From positions 620,001 through 684,000 of the forward strand of contig KK106986.1 of assembly GCA_000611775.1 (NCBI GenBank): 64,000 nucleotides of DNA. Direction: 5' to 3'. Both the position numbers and the translations under genes were made by a program. Under the pieces are notes generated by a model. The model saw nothing but the letters and a program-made list of their open reading frames with translations, ran no database searches and had not been told where the DNA came from. This document shows, in pieces, positions 22,365-38,113 of this stretch (position 1 is the stretch's first letter; each line of letters begins with the position of its first letter). Origin of the DNA: Umbilicaria muhlenbergii. Lineage: Eukaryota; Ascomycota; Lecanoromycetes; Umbilicariales; Umbilicariaceae.

Positions 22365-23476
22365 TCACTCCGCCAATCTGTTCCAGATAACGAAGTCAGC
22401 CATCTTCAACCGATTGTGCCGATTGTGTGAACTTGCCTGTAGCTAACAAGAGTATCAACCCTGTGGTTACTCGTACTAAAACTCCTCAACTGCACTTTTT
22501 CGCCGTTCTTGATCTCCTTCGCATCGCTATCACCCCATTCCATCGGCACATCTGAATCAGCGTCTGCGTAGACAAGAACGTTGAAAGTACAGTTGCCGTC
22601 CAGTTGAGGAAGGAAGGTCACCGAGGCAGTGATTTGGCGGAAGATGGACTGGATTTCGTCTTGAATCTCTTTCTCGGTCTTCTCGGGGGCTGGCTCTACT
22701 TCTCTTTGGGAATATTTTAGAAATCAAGCACTGACGTCTGTAACCCTGCAGGAGGGACCTACTCTGGAGCTGCGTTCTCCTTGTCCGCACTTTTCTTGGA
22801 CCCTGGCTTCTTCCCTGCTTTGTTGAAGATTTGCACCTGTTTCTCCGATCAGCTGACCGGTGTTGGTGCAAGCAAGGATGACTTACATCGAACTGCCATC
22901 TCTCGACATGTTCTCCTGTCTCCTTGCTGGTGATCACTACCACGAGTTTCGAGATTTTGCCTCCCAACATCCACTTATTGAGTTGCGACATGATTTTTTT
23001 GATGTACGCCTTGACTTGGTCGTCGGATGATACTTTCCACGGTATCAGCTTCATTTTCCAGTTTGATAGCTTCACTACTGACCAAGCATATTGAGGCCAT
23101 ACTTCTTGACACTAGACCCTTACATCAGCTACGGTGCCTTGGCGGAAAGCTCACGTCCCTGCTTTCTTCCGGACTTACGCTGTGAAATCTTCTGCAGGGT
23201 ACACGCCCCGCTGGAATCTGTCGTTCTATTAACTTCTGGAACTTTGCGAGCAACGTCAAAACTCACAGAATGGTGTTGATGGAGTACTCGAACTACATAG
23301 GTTTTTAATATAAGAATCCTCATGGCGAAATGCCAAAGTAGAGACCTACGAATTCGGAGACTAGCTTGGATGAGCCTACAACGAGGTCAGCTACTATCTC
23401 TCGTGGAGTACGGAACACGAAACAGACCTTTGAGCGAGAGCTTGTGCACCTTTGATTTATCTTTCTCCGCAGACAT
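22365..23476 (-). CDS. mad2: Spindle assembly checkpoint protein Mad2
   Basis: This encodes the HORMA-domain protein that inhibits Cdc20-APC/C until kinetochores are attached. Nine exons (23476-23428, 23375-23350, 23292-23267, 23217-23179, 23111-23083, 23032-22887, 22836-22763, 22703-22437, 22377-22365) give about 222 residues. All phases agree and the spliced protein follows the family: LVSEFFEYSINTIL, GVYPAEDFTAVKKYGLNML, then SSDDQVKAYIKKIMSQLNKW, ASVTFLPQLDGNC and WGDSDAKEIKNGE. The C-terminal safety belt ends in HRVDTLVSYRLAE. Four of the first five exons are under 40 nt. The last intron (22436-22378) begins with GC in the strong context AG|GCAAGT, and the last exon adds only four codons. 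A Lys/Ala-rich loop near residue 130 is longer than in animals. It is divergent to guf1, 302 bp apart. Confidence 0.92.
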
Positions 23477-23778
23477 TGTGACTTGAACACTTTAAAAAAT
23501 CTATTGCGCCAGAGTGTGCTGTCTATTTGACTTTCTACATATACTCCGTAGTGACTGCTCCAATGTTGACTCGGTTCCTTTTCACGTGTTGGCGGAGAGA
23601 CAGCGGGAAACGCACGGACAAAGGCAGGGGTCATCGCGTGTGGCATCGTAGGGCCTAGTGGGAGATCTTCCCTCTTCCCGCGTCAATCATCAGAAGTCTT
23701 TTCAATTGTCTATGTTCTGTGCCTCCAAAGCCAGGACGGTACTTGATCAGACGGTTACAAAATCCACGCCGGTGCCTC
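23477..23778. promoter_or_regulatory. Shared promoter, mad2 / guf1
   Basis: Only 302 bp separate the two divergent start codons, so the promoters overlap or are shared. An out-of-frame ATG at 23712 opens a short upstream frame before the guf1 start. Confidence 0.45.
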
Positions 23779-25892
23779 ATGCGATCATGTCTTCGGTCGA
23801 TACGTAGCGCCCCAGCTGTATCTCGACTTTTCTCCTCTCCACATGTTTCTCAGCATGGGACTTTCCACCCAGCCCTTGTTTGGTCGCGATCCTTCGCATC
23901 CACACCTCCAACATTCGCCTCTTCATCGAAGCAGGTGACTGACCTAGAACGACGGATTTCGAATATACCCTTGGATCGGTTCCGCAATTTCTGCATCGTC
24001 GCTCATGTTGATCATGGCAAGAGTACGCTCAGTGACCGTCTGCTCGAGCTTACCGGCACCATCGAGCCGGGAGGAAACAAGCAGATTCTGGACAAGCTCG
24101 ATGTTGAGCGGGAGCGTGGAATCACCGTGAAGGCACAAACATGTAGCATGATCTACAACGACAAGGGGGAAGACTATTTGTTGCATTTGGTGGACACGCC
24201 TGGCCATGTCGATTTTCGGGCAGAAGTCTCCAGAAGTTACGCAAGCTGTGGTGGGGCTCTGCTACTTGTGGATGCAAGTCAGGGCGTTCAAGCACAAACC
24301 GTTGCGAACTTCTACCTGGCATTCTCCCAAGGCTTGTCTTTGGTGCCTGTAATCAACAAAGTCGACTTACCTTCCGCAGATGCGCCTCGGGCACTGGAAC
24401 AAATGAAAAGTACTTTCGAGCTGGATCCGGAGAAAGCTGTGCTAGTATCGGCGAAGACGGGCCTCAATGTTGAAGCCATTTTGCCCGCAGTGATCGAGCA
24501 GATCCCAGCGTAGGTTCAACTCCAGTAGAAGTACTCGATCAAGCACATCTCTAACCGATTTCAGGCCGGTTGGAGATCACCTGAAACCTCTTCGATTACT
24601 GCTCGTCGACTCTTGGTATTCGAACTACAAAGGCGTCATTCTACTTGTCCGAATATTTGACGGTCAAATCAAAGCAGGTGACCAAATTATATCCTTTGCT
24701 ACGGGATTGAAATACTTCGTTGGCGAGGTCGGGATCATGTATCCAGATCAGACGCCGCAGACTGTTCTTCGAGCGGGCCAAGTAGGGTACATCTATTTCA
24801 ATCCTGGCATGAAACGAAGTCAGGATGCGAAAGTTGGGGATACATTTACAAAAGTCGGGCACGAGAAGGACGTGGAGCCCCTTCCTGGGTTCGAGGAGCC
24901 GAAGTCTATGGTTTTTGTCGCGGCATATCCGGTGGATCAGGGAGATCACGGGCACTTGGAGGATAGTATCAACCAGATCGTGCTCAATGACAGAAGTGTC
25001 ACCCTCCAGAAGGAGAGCTCCGAAGCCCTCGGTGCCGGATGGAGGCTTGGGTTTCTGGGAACCCTGCACTGCTCCGTCTTTGAAGACCGCCTTCGCCAGG
25101 AGCATGGAGCTAGTATCATCATCACTCCTCCAACTGTGCCATTCAAGGTCATTTGGGCCAATGGTGATGAGGAGATCATCCGAAATCCGGCAGAATTTCC
25201 GGATCAGGAGGCAGCACACAGTCGCGTGGCTGAGCTCCAAGAGCCCTACGTGACCGTCACCATTACGTTGCCAGAAGAGTATTTGGGGAAAGTGATTGAA
25301 TTATGTGAAGGCAACCGCGGCGAGCAGAAGGAGCTCCAATTTTTCACGGCAACCCAAGTCATCCTAAAATATGACCTCCCGCTTGCACATTTAGTGGATG
25401 ACTTCTTTGGGAAACTCAAGGGCATCACAAAGGGCTATGCGAGTCTGGACTACGAGGAGTCAGAGTTTCGGAGGAGTAATATCGTCAAGCTCCAGCTGCT
25501 CGTCAACAAGATCCCCGTCGATGCTGTATCGCGTGTCGTCCACACAAGCCAGGTGGAACGGATAGGGCGTCAGTGGGTTAGTAAGTTCAAAGAACATGTG
25601 GATCGCCAGATGTTCGAAGTCGTCATCCAAGCCGCTGCTGGAAAACGCATAGTTGCGAGGGAGACAATTAAGCCTTTCAGGAAAGATGTACTGCAGAAGT
25701 TGCATGCTAGTGATGTGTCAAGAAGGAGGAAGCTCCTAGAAAGGCAGAAAGAAGGCAGGAAGAAGCTACGAGGTTAGTACACTCTGAAGGCCTCCCATGA
25801 CCTTGGTTTTCGGCTGCTGACGTCTTTATGCTGAAGCTGTGGGCAATATTACAATCGATCACAAGGCATTCCAGGCGTTTCTCGCCAAATGA
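23779..25892 (+). CDS. guf1: Mitochondrial translation GTPase Guf1 (EF4/LepA)
   Basis: This encodes the mitochondrial homologue of bacterial LepA/EF4, a ribosome-bound GTPase that helps translation under stress. Three exons (23779-24509, 24565-25772, 25837-25892) give about 664 residues. The chosen start ([20 protein letters not shown]) gives a basic mitochondrial presequence; the frame is open further upstream but holds no earlier ATG. The GTPase motifs are complete: AHVDHGKST (G1), a switch region with [19 protein letters not shown] (G3), NKVD (G4) and SAKTG (G5). LepA-specific parts follow, including [13 protein letters not shown] and the C-terminal domain with [15 protein letters not shown] and [16 protein letters not shown]. 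The last exon adds [18 protein letters not shown], the usual end. All motifs are intact, so the protein is expected to be functional. Confidence 0.95.
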
Positions 25893-26534
25893 AATCCGTG
25901 ACTTGTGACATGGGCGCCACTATTGGGCCATCGTTCCGGATTAAAGCAAGTTGTGTATGGATGAGGGTTGCAACCCTCGAAGGGCAACACAGGGAATCAA
26001 ATGGGATTTTGAATGACCCACGTAGTCACAGATTCCTAAGGCAGATTTTGAAATGGCTATACTACTGCAGTAGACTGCTGGTCGAAGGCAGCGTCATTTG
26101 ATACCAGTTGGCCTTCAGATACTCAGCACATTATGTTCGTTCGTTACGTTATTATTGATCTCGAGTAGTTTTCTCTTTGCCTGACACTGGACCCGAACAT
26201 TCCCAGCATAGATTGCTCTGTCCTAGGGCATAGAGAGCCTCGGGACCTCCCAGCTTCTGGAAAATGCCCAAACCCGATGAGGTAAGTGGGATGAGTCCGC
26301 AGCTTTAAAAGCCTTATTATAAGGCTGAATGTCGCCCACCCCACCAAACGAGAAATTTATATTGGTGACTCGACACTTGACTACAAATTGACGGCCTACA
26401 GCGATCCCCACGAGACACTCTCGACTGTTATTTGGGGCAAAGCGGAACATCCGACATACAAGCGCCGCATTCATGTGGAGAAGGCGTCCTCGAAAACTGT
26501 ACTCGGGGCTTGACGAACGGTAGCACTCGTCAAC
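25893..26534. promoter_or_regulatory. Intergenic, upstream of RNA polymerase III subunit gene
   Basis: This 642-bp stretch runs from the guf1 stop to the rpc1 ATG. Nothing coding is supported. The last 80 bases should include the rpc1 leader. Confidence 0.45.
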
Positions 26535-31162
<4,628 letters not shown>

Positions 31163-31588
31163 AGGTGCTGGCTGCGTCAAAGTTTCGGAGGCGTGTCTTG
31201 AAGGTTCTGCATTGAAGGCGTTTAAGTGGCATATCCGGGGCGAGGGAAGGCATCATGCATGGTAGAGGGAGTTTCGGTTTTGTGGTATAGAGCAGGCAGG
31301 CAGGCAGCAGTTTTCGATACCAAGTCGTCTTTGTCTCTTCTCACATGTGTCGCAGTGAATGCCAGGTATCAGTCTCAGTGAAGTGAAGTTTCCTCTTCTA
31401 ACCACAAGCCTTGTTAACCTGCCACTACATCAATACCCTCCGACAAACCACGAAGCCCTCTCATCGCCGTCCTTATACCCACCTGCCTTCCTTCCAAAGA
31501 TTCTTTCCCCCTCATTCGCAAACTCTCCGTTCATCCCAGATCCGCTCCTCTACTTACCCTCGCTCCTCCAAGCCACCCGCGAATTCAA
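31163..31588. promoter_or_regulatory. Intergenic, upstream of first BTB gene
   Basis: This 426-bp stretch includes a small CAGG repeat at about 31291-31306 and a strongly pyrimidine-rich leader on the plus strand before the BTB gene ATG. The frame is open further upstream here, but the splice model makes the 31589 ATG the better start. Confidence 0.45.
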
Positions 31589-32446
31589 ATGGCCGATTCA
31601 CCACCCACCTCATCCGCCAAAGACGCACAGGAGACTCTCCGCAAGTCAGTCAACGTATACTCCACAATGTGTGCACGAATCACTAAAAGCACAATACAGA
31701 CTCTTCCATTCAGGCGAATACCACGACCTGACCATCCGCTGCGGCGACCGAGTCTGGAAAGTTCACCGCGCAATTATCTGTCCGCAATCGAAATACTTCA
31801 CTAAAGCCTGCACGGGCGGTTTTAAGGAGGCGGAAACGAAGGAGATTGTGTTGGAGGGGGATGAGCCGGATTTGATAGATAGGATGCTGTGCTGGTTTTA
31901 TACGAGGGAGTACCGTGAAAAGATGGCACTGGTGAGGACCCGTTGAGTCTTGTCCTTGGGGTATGGCAGGGCTGATTTCATAAGTATTTCCTCACGGAAG
32001 TCATGGTCACCGAAGCGAAGATGTACGCGATGGCGGACAAATACGAGTTGGATGACTTGAAGGAAGTGGCCAAGACGGCTTTTAGGGATGCTCTCGAGAG
32101 ACAGTGGGATATGGATCAGTTTGTTGTCGCAGCTGAGGTCGTATACACGAGTACTCCGGACAGCGATCGCGGTCTACGCAACATCATCACGGCGTTCACA
32201 TGGAGTAAGCAGACGACGCTCTTAGCTCGAAAGGATGTCCAGGGGCTTCTGAGCGATCTGGGCGGGTTTTCCAGGGATTTGCTCCAGGAAATTTGCAAGA
32301 CAGCGTCGAGTCCCGCGCCGGCTGAGCCTGATCGTTACTGTGTCAAGTGCTACGGAGAGAGAACGTTCATGGTTAATGATGACTACCCGAAGGATACGTA
32401 CGTAATTTGTCGGTCCTGCATCGAGGGTTTGCGACGAGTGTGGTAG
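31589..32446 (+). CDS. BTB/POZ domain protein (first copy)
   Basis: Three exons (31589-31644, 31700-31931, 31985-32446) give about 249 residues. Residues 16-130 form a BTB fold: LFHSGEYHDLTIRCGDRVWK, then VHRAIICPQSKYFTKACTGG, FKEAETKEIVLEGDEPDLI and WFYTREY. The second half (TEAKMYAMADKYELDDLKEV) is the usual helical BACK-like part in fungal members. The last 35 residues carry two CxxC pairs (CVKC and CRSC, about 22 residues apart), which could bind zinc. Proteins of this type may act as adaptors for Cul3 ubiquitin ligases, but partner and target are unknown. The start at 31589 is supported by the in-phase 55-nt intron. A second gene with the same layout lies at 43993. Confidence 0.85.
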
Positions 32447-33227
32447 TTGGGTCCCTAGGGGGCACAGTCTGCAGAAGAGTGTTTCAAATAAACCATTAGC
32501 GTCATGAAGTCTACCTGTCCAACATTGAAGAGATACACATGACCGTTTGCGAATGCGTTGAGGGCGCCACAGAATGCCACACAGGAGCACGACCACGAGT
32601 CATGATGCTACAGATGTGAGTCCAGAACTGTAACGTAGAATCCCATGCAGCCGCATTCGGAGAATTTTGACGATGGAAGCATGCAGAACAAGCGATTTGC
32701 GCGCGAAAGCCGTTGCAGAACGGCTACGCAGCTGTCTGCCGTGGTAAGGTTACATCGTGGCCTCACCCCTCCTCGCCTCTGTGCATATCAGGATGATAAG
32801 GCGAAATGATGCATATCTCGCCGTAATGGACGAAGCAGGAAGCTCCGGCTGGATGTAAATGCACAGAAACGCTCCCGCCGTTCCTTCAAAGCAATACCTG
32901 ACGACAGAAAGTCAGACATGGAACGGTTAGGTTCGCGTCGTAAGCGATGGCGAAGGGACTGCACTGGTACTTGGAGCTTTAGTCCGTCTGGGCCGCGAGA
33001 GATAATGATTTCGCGGGACACTCCTAACCATGTCATATTGTCGAGGCGAGACCTGGTTGCATTCAAGGTCGCGTACAGGTTCGCACATATCGCCATAGGC
33101 GAACGGAAGTAACACGCCATTCGAGGCTGGATGTGAGTATCTGCCGCAACCGTGAGGCCAATGGACTCTGGTTGTGCCCGAATACCGTAGTCGTAATATA
33201 GCGATGACAGTAATCTGCAAGGAGCCC
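32447..33227. other. Intergenic between convergent genes
   Basis: This 781-bp stretch lies between the stops of the first BTB gene and the MYST acetyltransferase gene. Open frames here are short and unsupported. No repeat or RNA gene is visible. Confidence 0.5.
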
Positions 33228-34316
33228 TCATGTTTCGACGTCTTTCATCTGTTCGGGTGCCCATTCTTCCACAAATCCCTCTTCACTGACCGGAGGTGTC
33301 AGATCCACCCCATTCGTCCTGATCCACTCTCTTAGTCTCCCCTTGCTAACCACCGCACTGCCGTCTGCTCTCTTCTTTGGCCCCACAATGCCCATCTCTT
33401 TCAATGTGAACAAAACATCTTCTGGCAACATCCAGCAAGCTTCAGCGATCTCGCTGACACTCATGGTCGTCTTGGCCTTTGTTCCCAATATAGCTCGTGC
33501 AACTTTCGCCTCCCAAAACCCTAGGTATCCCTTCCTGCCTAATTCGCTCAATGGCTTTTCAGGCCCTCCTAACCTACCCTCCCGCTTGCTGAGTTCATAG
33601 CTTACGCCCATGAGAATCTTACCGAGACCTTTGCGTTGCCAGGGTGGGAAGACGAGAATGCAGGCGAGGTTGTTGTTGTCCCAACTCATCTTCTCTTTAC
33701 TAAAGAAGCCAATGACCTGATGAGGCGAGCAGGATGGGTTATGAGAATGGGTCGGTGTGTGGACTAGTAGGTAGTAGTTGAAGGAGGTGACGTCGAAGAA
33801 CACCGACTTGTTATCGAGAAACAGTTTTGCGAAGAGGGAAAGGTTTTGTGTAAATAGCTGCAGGAGTAGGTCAGTATGGCTGGGCACGATTTGGGAGGAG
33901 CAGGAGCAGGAGACTAGCCTTGTGTTCTTCACCGTCCACTTCGTAGATAGAGTACGCGTCTTTAGTATAGATCAAGGTGCCCGGAGGAGCAATATCCTTC
34001 AAGGGACACGCTTTCTAGGATACTCCGCTTAGCACAGCTTGAAACTGCGCGGATTGTTGTTGCGGCTACTCACCACATGCGCCGAGAATGGCATGACCTC
34101 TTTTGAATACTTGAAGCACCACCGACACACATAGAGCCTCTCGGTGTCCCTACCGACAAGCTCTTCTGGATAGAACGAAGGGTACCATGTCTTGAAGAAG
34201 ATGTCTCCGAGAACGACATTTTGAACATTGCGATCTGCAATGACCTTTGTTGGAGTTGGCATTATGGAGGGCAAGCTGTTAGCTACAGCACTAAGGAATT
34301 GCGGCATTGACCCCAT
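33228..34316 (-). CDS. MYST-family histone acetyltransferase, Sas2-like
   Basis: This encodes a small MYST acetyltransferase, about 322 residues, close in size to yeast Sas2 (338). Three exons (34316-34074, 34014-33919, 33857-33228) are used. The MYST zinc finger is split by the first intron: Cys64, Cys67, His80 and Cys84 (CRWCFKYSKEVMPFSAHVKAC). Next come SIYEVDGEEHK and LFTQNLSLFAKLFLDNKS. The catalytic core follows: SWDNNNLACILVFPPWQRKG with the conserved Cys, the acetyl-CoA loop QRKGLGKILM, and PEKPLSELGRKGY with the general-base Glu. Family knowledge points to acetylation of histone H4, likely Lys16, but no chromodomain or other targeting part is present. The second intron (33918-33858) appears to be GC-AG, since only that joins HK to LFTQ in frame. 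The N-terminal 30 residues are uncertain. Confidence 0.87.
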
Positions 34317-34665
34317 GGCGAGTTTCGTGTCCGCCAACTCTCTGTGTTAGGTGGCTTCACCGGGCACTTTCGTGTCTTTCATTGTCTTAAAGGGGATTGT
34401 ATTCAGAAATTTCCGTTTGAAGATCGCCTTCGAGCAAGCACTTTGGCGCTAGTCCTTATAATGGAGCAGGCATTTAGGTTCGAAGACTGTGAACTCGTGT
34501 CCACATAATATATATGCTCTTTGGATGCTAACGTTTGTAATGACACTACTTTGTACAATTGTAACCGATCCAATGCCTTACCCTCTACGCGCACAGCGTC
34601 CAGATATTGCAATGCCCTTACTGCTACAGTGGCCGCATGAACTCCACGCCCTGCTCATTAAGACT
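34317..34665. other. Intergenic
   Basis: This 349-bp stretch lies between the MYST gene start and the stop of the secreted-protein gene. No gene is visible. The MYST reading frame stays open a few codons upstream of 34316 without an ATG. Confidence 0.45.
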
Positions 34666-35968
34666 CTATGCGATGAGAGCTCGCCGAGCAAATCGACCGC
34701 GTCCGCCGGTCTTTCCACCCCCGCCACCTCGCTTTCCAGCAGTTGCGGTCGATGAACCCGCTAGGGCGCTTGCAGTTGAGGCACTCGAGGAGCCAGCAGC
34801 AGCACTAGACGAGACTGAATCGCCGCCAGAAGTAGAACCGGAGCCATTACCGCCAGTAGAACCACCGCTGGCGGAAGCACCACCAACAGTGAACTTGGTG
34901 CAGTCGTCTTGAGCGCCGCGTCTGAAGCAGAATGCGTCAAAAAAATGTACCTAGTCGGCGAAGGGGGAAGACTTACTGTGCGACTGGCATAAGGACGGGC
35001 TGATGATTGCTGGCTGATGTCATGGTGCAGACACGGTAGTTGCCCGCAGGAAGACCGCCAGTAACTGTTGCTGAGAGACCTCCTTGTCCATTTCCCACAT
35101 CGTCGATGCCCTTGAAAAAAGCGAAAGTGCTCGCATCTGGCGGAGTGGTGGCAGCCAAACTCTTACCGAGACTCTGGATGGTGACGTGGGTGTGGCCAAC
35201 AACTTTGCCGCCGTTGAGATCCTGAGGAGCAGCATAATAAGTTGCTTTTGCATTAGTGAAAGACCCGGCTGCAAGGTTGGCGACTTGTACGCTGACGTTG
35301 AAACTAGTGTTAGGGGTGATGTTCTGGCCCGGTTCAGGGTTGGTGATAATTGTTGAGATCATGTTGGTCGACGAGGGAATGTTTCCCATGACTAATAGAA
35401 CGAGATCAGTACACCAGAAACCATTTGCCAAAGACAGATCCTACTTATTCCATTGCAAGAACCACCTTTGACTTGTAACCCATTGGTTAACGTCTTGCCT
35501 GCGCAGAAATTGATGAAATTTGCAGGATCCCTGATGCCGTCAGAATTTCATCATTGCAAGCAAGCTAGGAGCTACGTACGTTGCCGAAGGAGTCTGACCG
35601 GTCTCAGCACCGCTCTCTTGCAGGCCGTTGTTCTGACTCCCTGTCTGCACGAGTGAAGGGTTCAGAGCAAGTTTTCTGTTCCTTCCGCTTCCATCCGCAA
35701 CAGCGTTATTGTTGCCGCTCGCAGCAGACGCAGTGGCTGAAGCTACCACGGAGGCGACGCTACTAGTCCCGTTGACTGTAGCCGCGACGGTAGCAGTAAT
35801 CGCAGTGTCTGCCGTCGAGGCAGTAAGGGAGGTTGATGAGATGCTATGAGATGCATTGAATCTTGAATGGCGGGCCCTGCTCCATCTATTCCCCTGCTCC
35901 GCTGCCAACGCAACGTCGACCAAAGCGGCGGAGATGGCCAACACAGTTGTCAATTTGTTGAAAAGCAT
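34666..35968 (-). CDS. Secreted Ser/Gly-rich fungal protein, unknown function
   Basis: Four exons (35968-35580, 35530-35445, 35391-34977, 34921-34666) give about 381 residues. Residues 1-22 are a clear signal peptide (MLFNKLTTVLAISAALVDVA). A Ser/Thr/Ala-rich region follows, likely O-glycosylated. The conserved central domain has NFINFCAGKTLTNGLQVKGG, then SCNGIIMGNIPSSTNMISTI, ATYYAAPQDLNGGKVVGHTH, FAFFKGIDDVGNGQG and GGLPAGNYRVCTM, ending with DDCTKFTV. A Ser/Gly-rich stretch and an Arg/Gly-rich end (KTGGRGRFARRA) complete it. There is no hydrophobic GPI-anchor tail. I recognise this as a widespread secreted family in filamentous fungi that is often mislabelled as ribosomal protein S17; its role is unknown. 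The ordered domain has four Cys residues that could form disulphides. Confidence 0.83.
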
Positions 35969-37159
35969 CGTTGCTGAATGACGGTAGTTATAAGGACGAG
36001 GCTTGTTAAGGCGGAAGATTAACGTTATCGGTAGTGGCAAGGAGGGAGCAACGACACGTATAAAATTGCAGGTAAAGAGAATGTAGTGAACACGATCAAC
36101 GTGTTCGAAAGGAATGAACGAGAGTGGTAAGTTGGGGAACAGGCAGAAATGTCAAGCTCGAGCGTAGGTTAAGAAAGGAAAACTCTTGCCAAGGGCTTGG
36201 ATAAGATATTATATCCTCCCACGCGCTGACAAAATGAAAGAGCAAGATCTATGCGTTGGTAGATTCCAGATTTGGTGGCATTGATATCGTACTGGTGCAT
36301 GAGAATGATCAGTGGAGTAGATAACGTCTCATGGCGTAGCTATCATCAGGCATAGAAAGCAGCGACAGCATAAGTCGCGGATCAAGATTCACGGGTCATC
36401 CTATTCCGCGAAGTCAATGCAATCACATTCCCAGCGTTCGAGAAATCGAGAGAGATTGTTAACGCCAATATAGAAAATGTTCGATAGTATGCAAGAACAA
36501 TTGATGCTGAAGCAGTTGCTGTGACGGAGTTCAAAGCACCAGGCTAATTCTGTCCTAGTCAGCCTCTCATTGGACTAGCCCACCTCGTAGCTGAAGCTCC
36601 GTCGCCTTCAGACGCAGGCCTCAAGTCCCTTTGGACAGCGGTCCGGTCATTATTCCTCAAGACCCTTCTATGCTTCTCGAGATAGTCTAGACATCGTTGC
36701 AGAACAAGCATCTTGTTCGCCGGCGGAGGTTACTGTACCCCACCCAGTCATTGGGAGCGGAAATTGCGTCATCCGTTGCGTTTGTACTCTTAGTTTTCCT
36801 GTGATGACGACCGCAGGTTGGAGATATGACATGAAAATAAGCCTCTTTGTTCTGCAGGAAGCCATGTGTTTTAAGCCTTGGTTGATGCAACTAGAGAATG
36901 CATGTTTCAATGTGTCGGACATTATCCAGTGCTGTCCACCATCAGAGCCTCTGTATATTTGTTCAGCGCTAGCTTTCGTTGGACCGGATAATCCACTTGA
37001 ATAGACGAGCTCGATTGTGCACTGGAATGTCTCACAAGGGGGCGGGATCTAATTCCTCCCTTTAGGGACATTTTGCAAGAGATCTTCAAGCCAGGTGTAG
37101 TTGCCAGAAGACTGTCCTATCAACCCATGTCCTCCCTTCATTGCTGAACACCAATCCGG
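35969..37159. other. Intergenic, 1.2 kb
   Basis: This stretch holds the promoter side of the secreted-protein gene and the 3' flank of the PhzF gene. Short open frames are unsupported. It is slightly AT-richer than the flanking genes. Confidence 0.5.
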
Positions 37160-38113
37160 TCACACAGTCAATGTTCCTTCCGTTACAAGAATCGCACTTC
37201 CTGACAACGCTACCGACTCGACTCCTTTACCGGTCTGATCTAATTTGACTCCCACCCCAATCTGGCTCCTCCGTCCCATCTCGATACCTTGCTCGATGCT
37301 ATAGTTGCGAACCTTTCTTGCCCCGCCGGCCTGCAAAGCCAGGTACGCACTGAGAGTACATGCTGCGCTGCCTGTTGCTGGGTCCTCCCCTACTGTAGCT
37401 TCAATCATCCGTGCCCTGACTCTCGTAGTTTGAGAGCCTTCATCTTCTAGAACCACGTAAAAGTACGGAGCCACAAATGATGGCTTCCATTCGTCGTCCA
37501 AGAATCTGTCAGCTGGAGCGAGGCCTGGACCTCCAACTCGTAGAATCTCTAGATAGTCCGCAACGCTGGGGAAGTCAATGAGCACGAATGTCATACCTTT
37601 CACAATGGATACGACGGGAAATGATTGACTACACCCCTCGCGCTGCTGGACAAGCTTGTCGTACACATGCGCTGGCAGTGTCCTCGATAGGTCGGCCCAC
37701 TCTGCACGTGCTTCATGCACATGGACATTGTGGGGGATTTCCGCCACTGCGCGTCCAGAATCACAAGTGGCACCGATCTTGCCAGCCTTCGTCACAAGGG
37801 TGACAGCTTGCGAATTCGCCGATGTCGAGGCCGCCGCCAAGACATAACAAGCGGTGCCGATGGTGGGATGGCCTGCGAATGGCAGTTCCTCGGTGGTAGT
37901 GAAGATGTCGACTCTTCTCTCTGAGGGATCTTCCGCAGCGTCATGCAGAAATACCGTCTCGGAGAAATTGAACTCGCGTGCAATCAGTTGCTTCTGGTCT
38001 TGCGTGAGGGCCGAGTCCGCAGGAACCTCGATAACGGCAAGCGGATTGCCGGTAAATTTCTTTGTGGTGAATACATCGAGGGTTGCGAACTTGAAGGCGC
38101 TTGTGCTATCCAT
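37160..38113 (-). CDS. PhzF-family isomerase/epimerase-like protein
   Basis: This intronless gene encodes a 317-residue protein of the PhzF family, a two-lobed fold shared with diaminopimelate epimerase. Key features are present: VDVFTTK-type N-terminus (TLDVFTTKKFTGNPLAVIEV), the catalytic Glu in NFSETVFL (about residue 52), ELPFAGHPTIGTA, and the second-lobe motif GEDPATGSA. In bacteria PhzF isomerises a phenazine precursor, but most fungal members have no known substrate and there are no phenazine genes nearby. The start was set at 38113 because the open frame upstream has no ATG. Length matches the family, and all motifs expected for activity are intact. Confidence 0.92.
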   Translation of the reverse strand: MDSTSAFKFATLDVFTTKKFTGNPLAVIEVPADSALTQDQKQLIAREFNFSETVFLHDAAEDPSERRVDIFTTTEELPFAGHPTIGTACYVLAAASTSANSQAVTLVTKAGKIGATCDSGRAVAEIPHNVHVHEARAEWADLSRTLPAHVYDKLVQQREGCSQSFPVVSIVKGMTFVLIDFPSVADYLEILRVGGPGLAPADRFLDDEWKPSFVAPYFYVVLEDEGSQTTRVRARMIEATVGEDPATGSAACTLSAYLALQAGGARKVRNYSIEQGIEMGRRSQIGVGVKLDQTGKGVESVALSGSAILVTEGTLTV

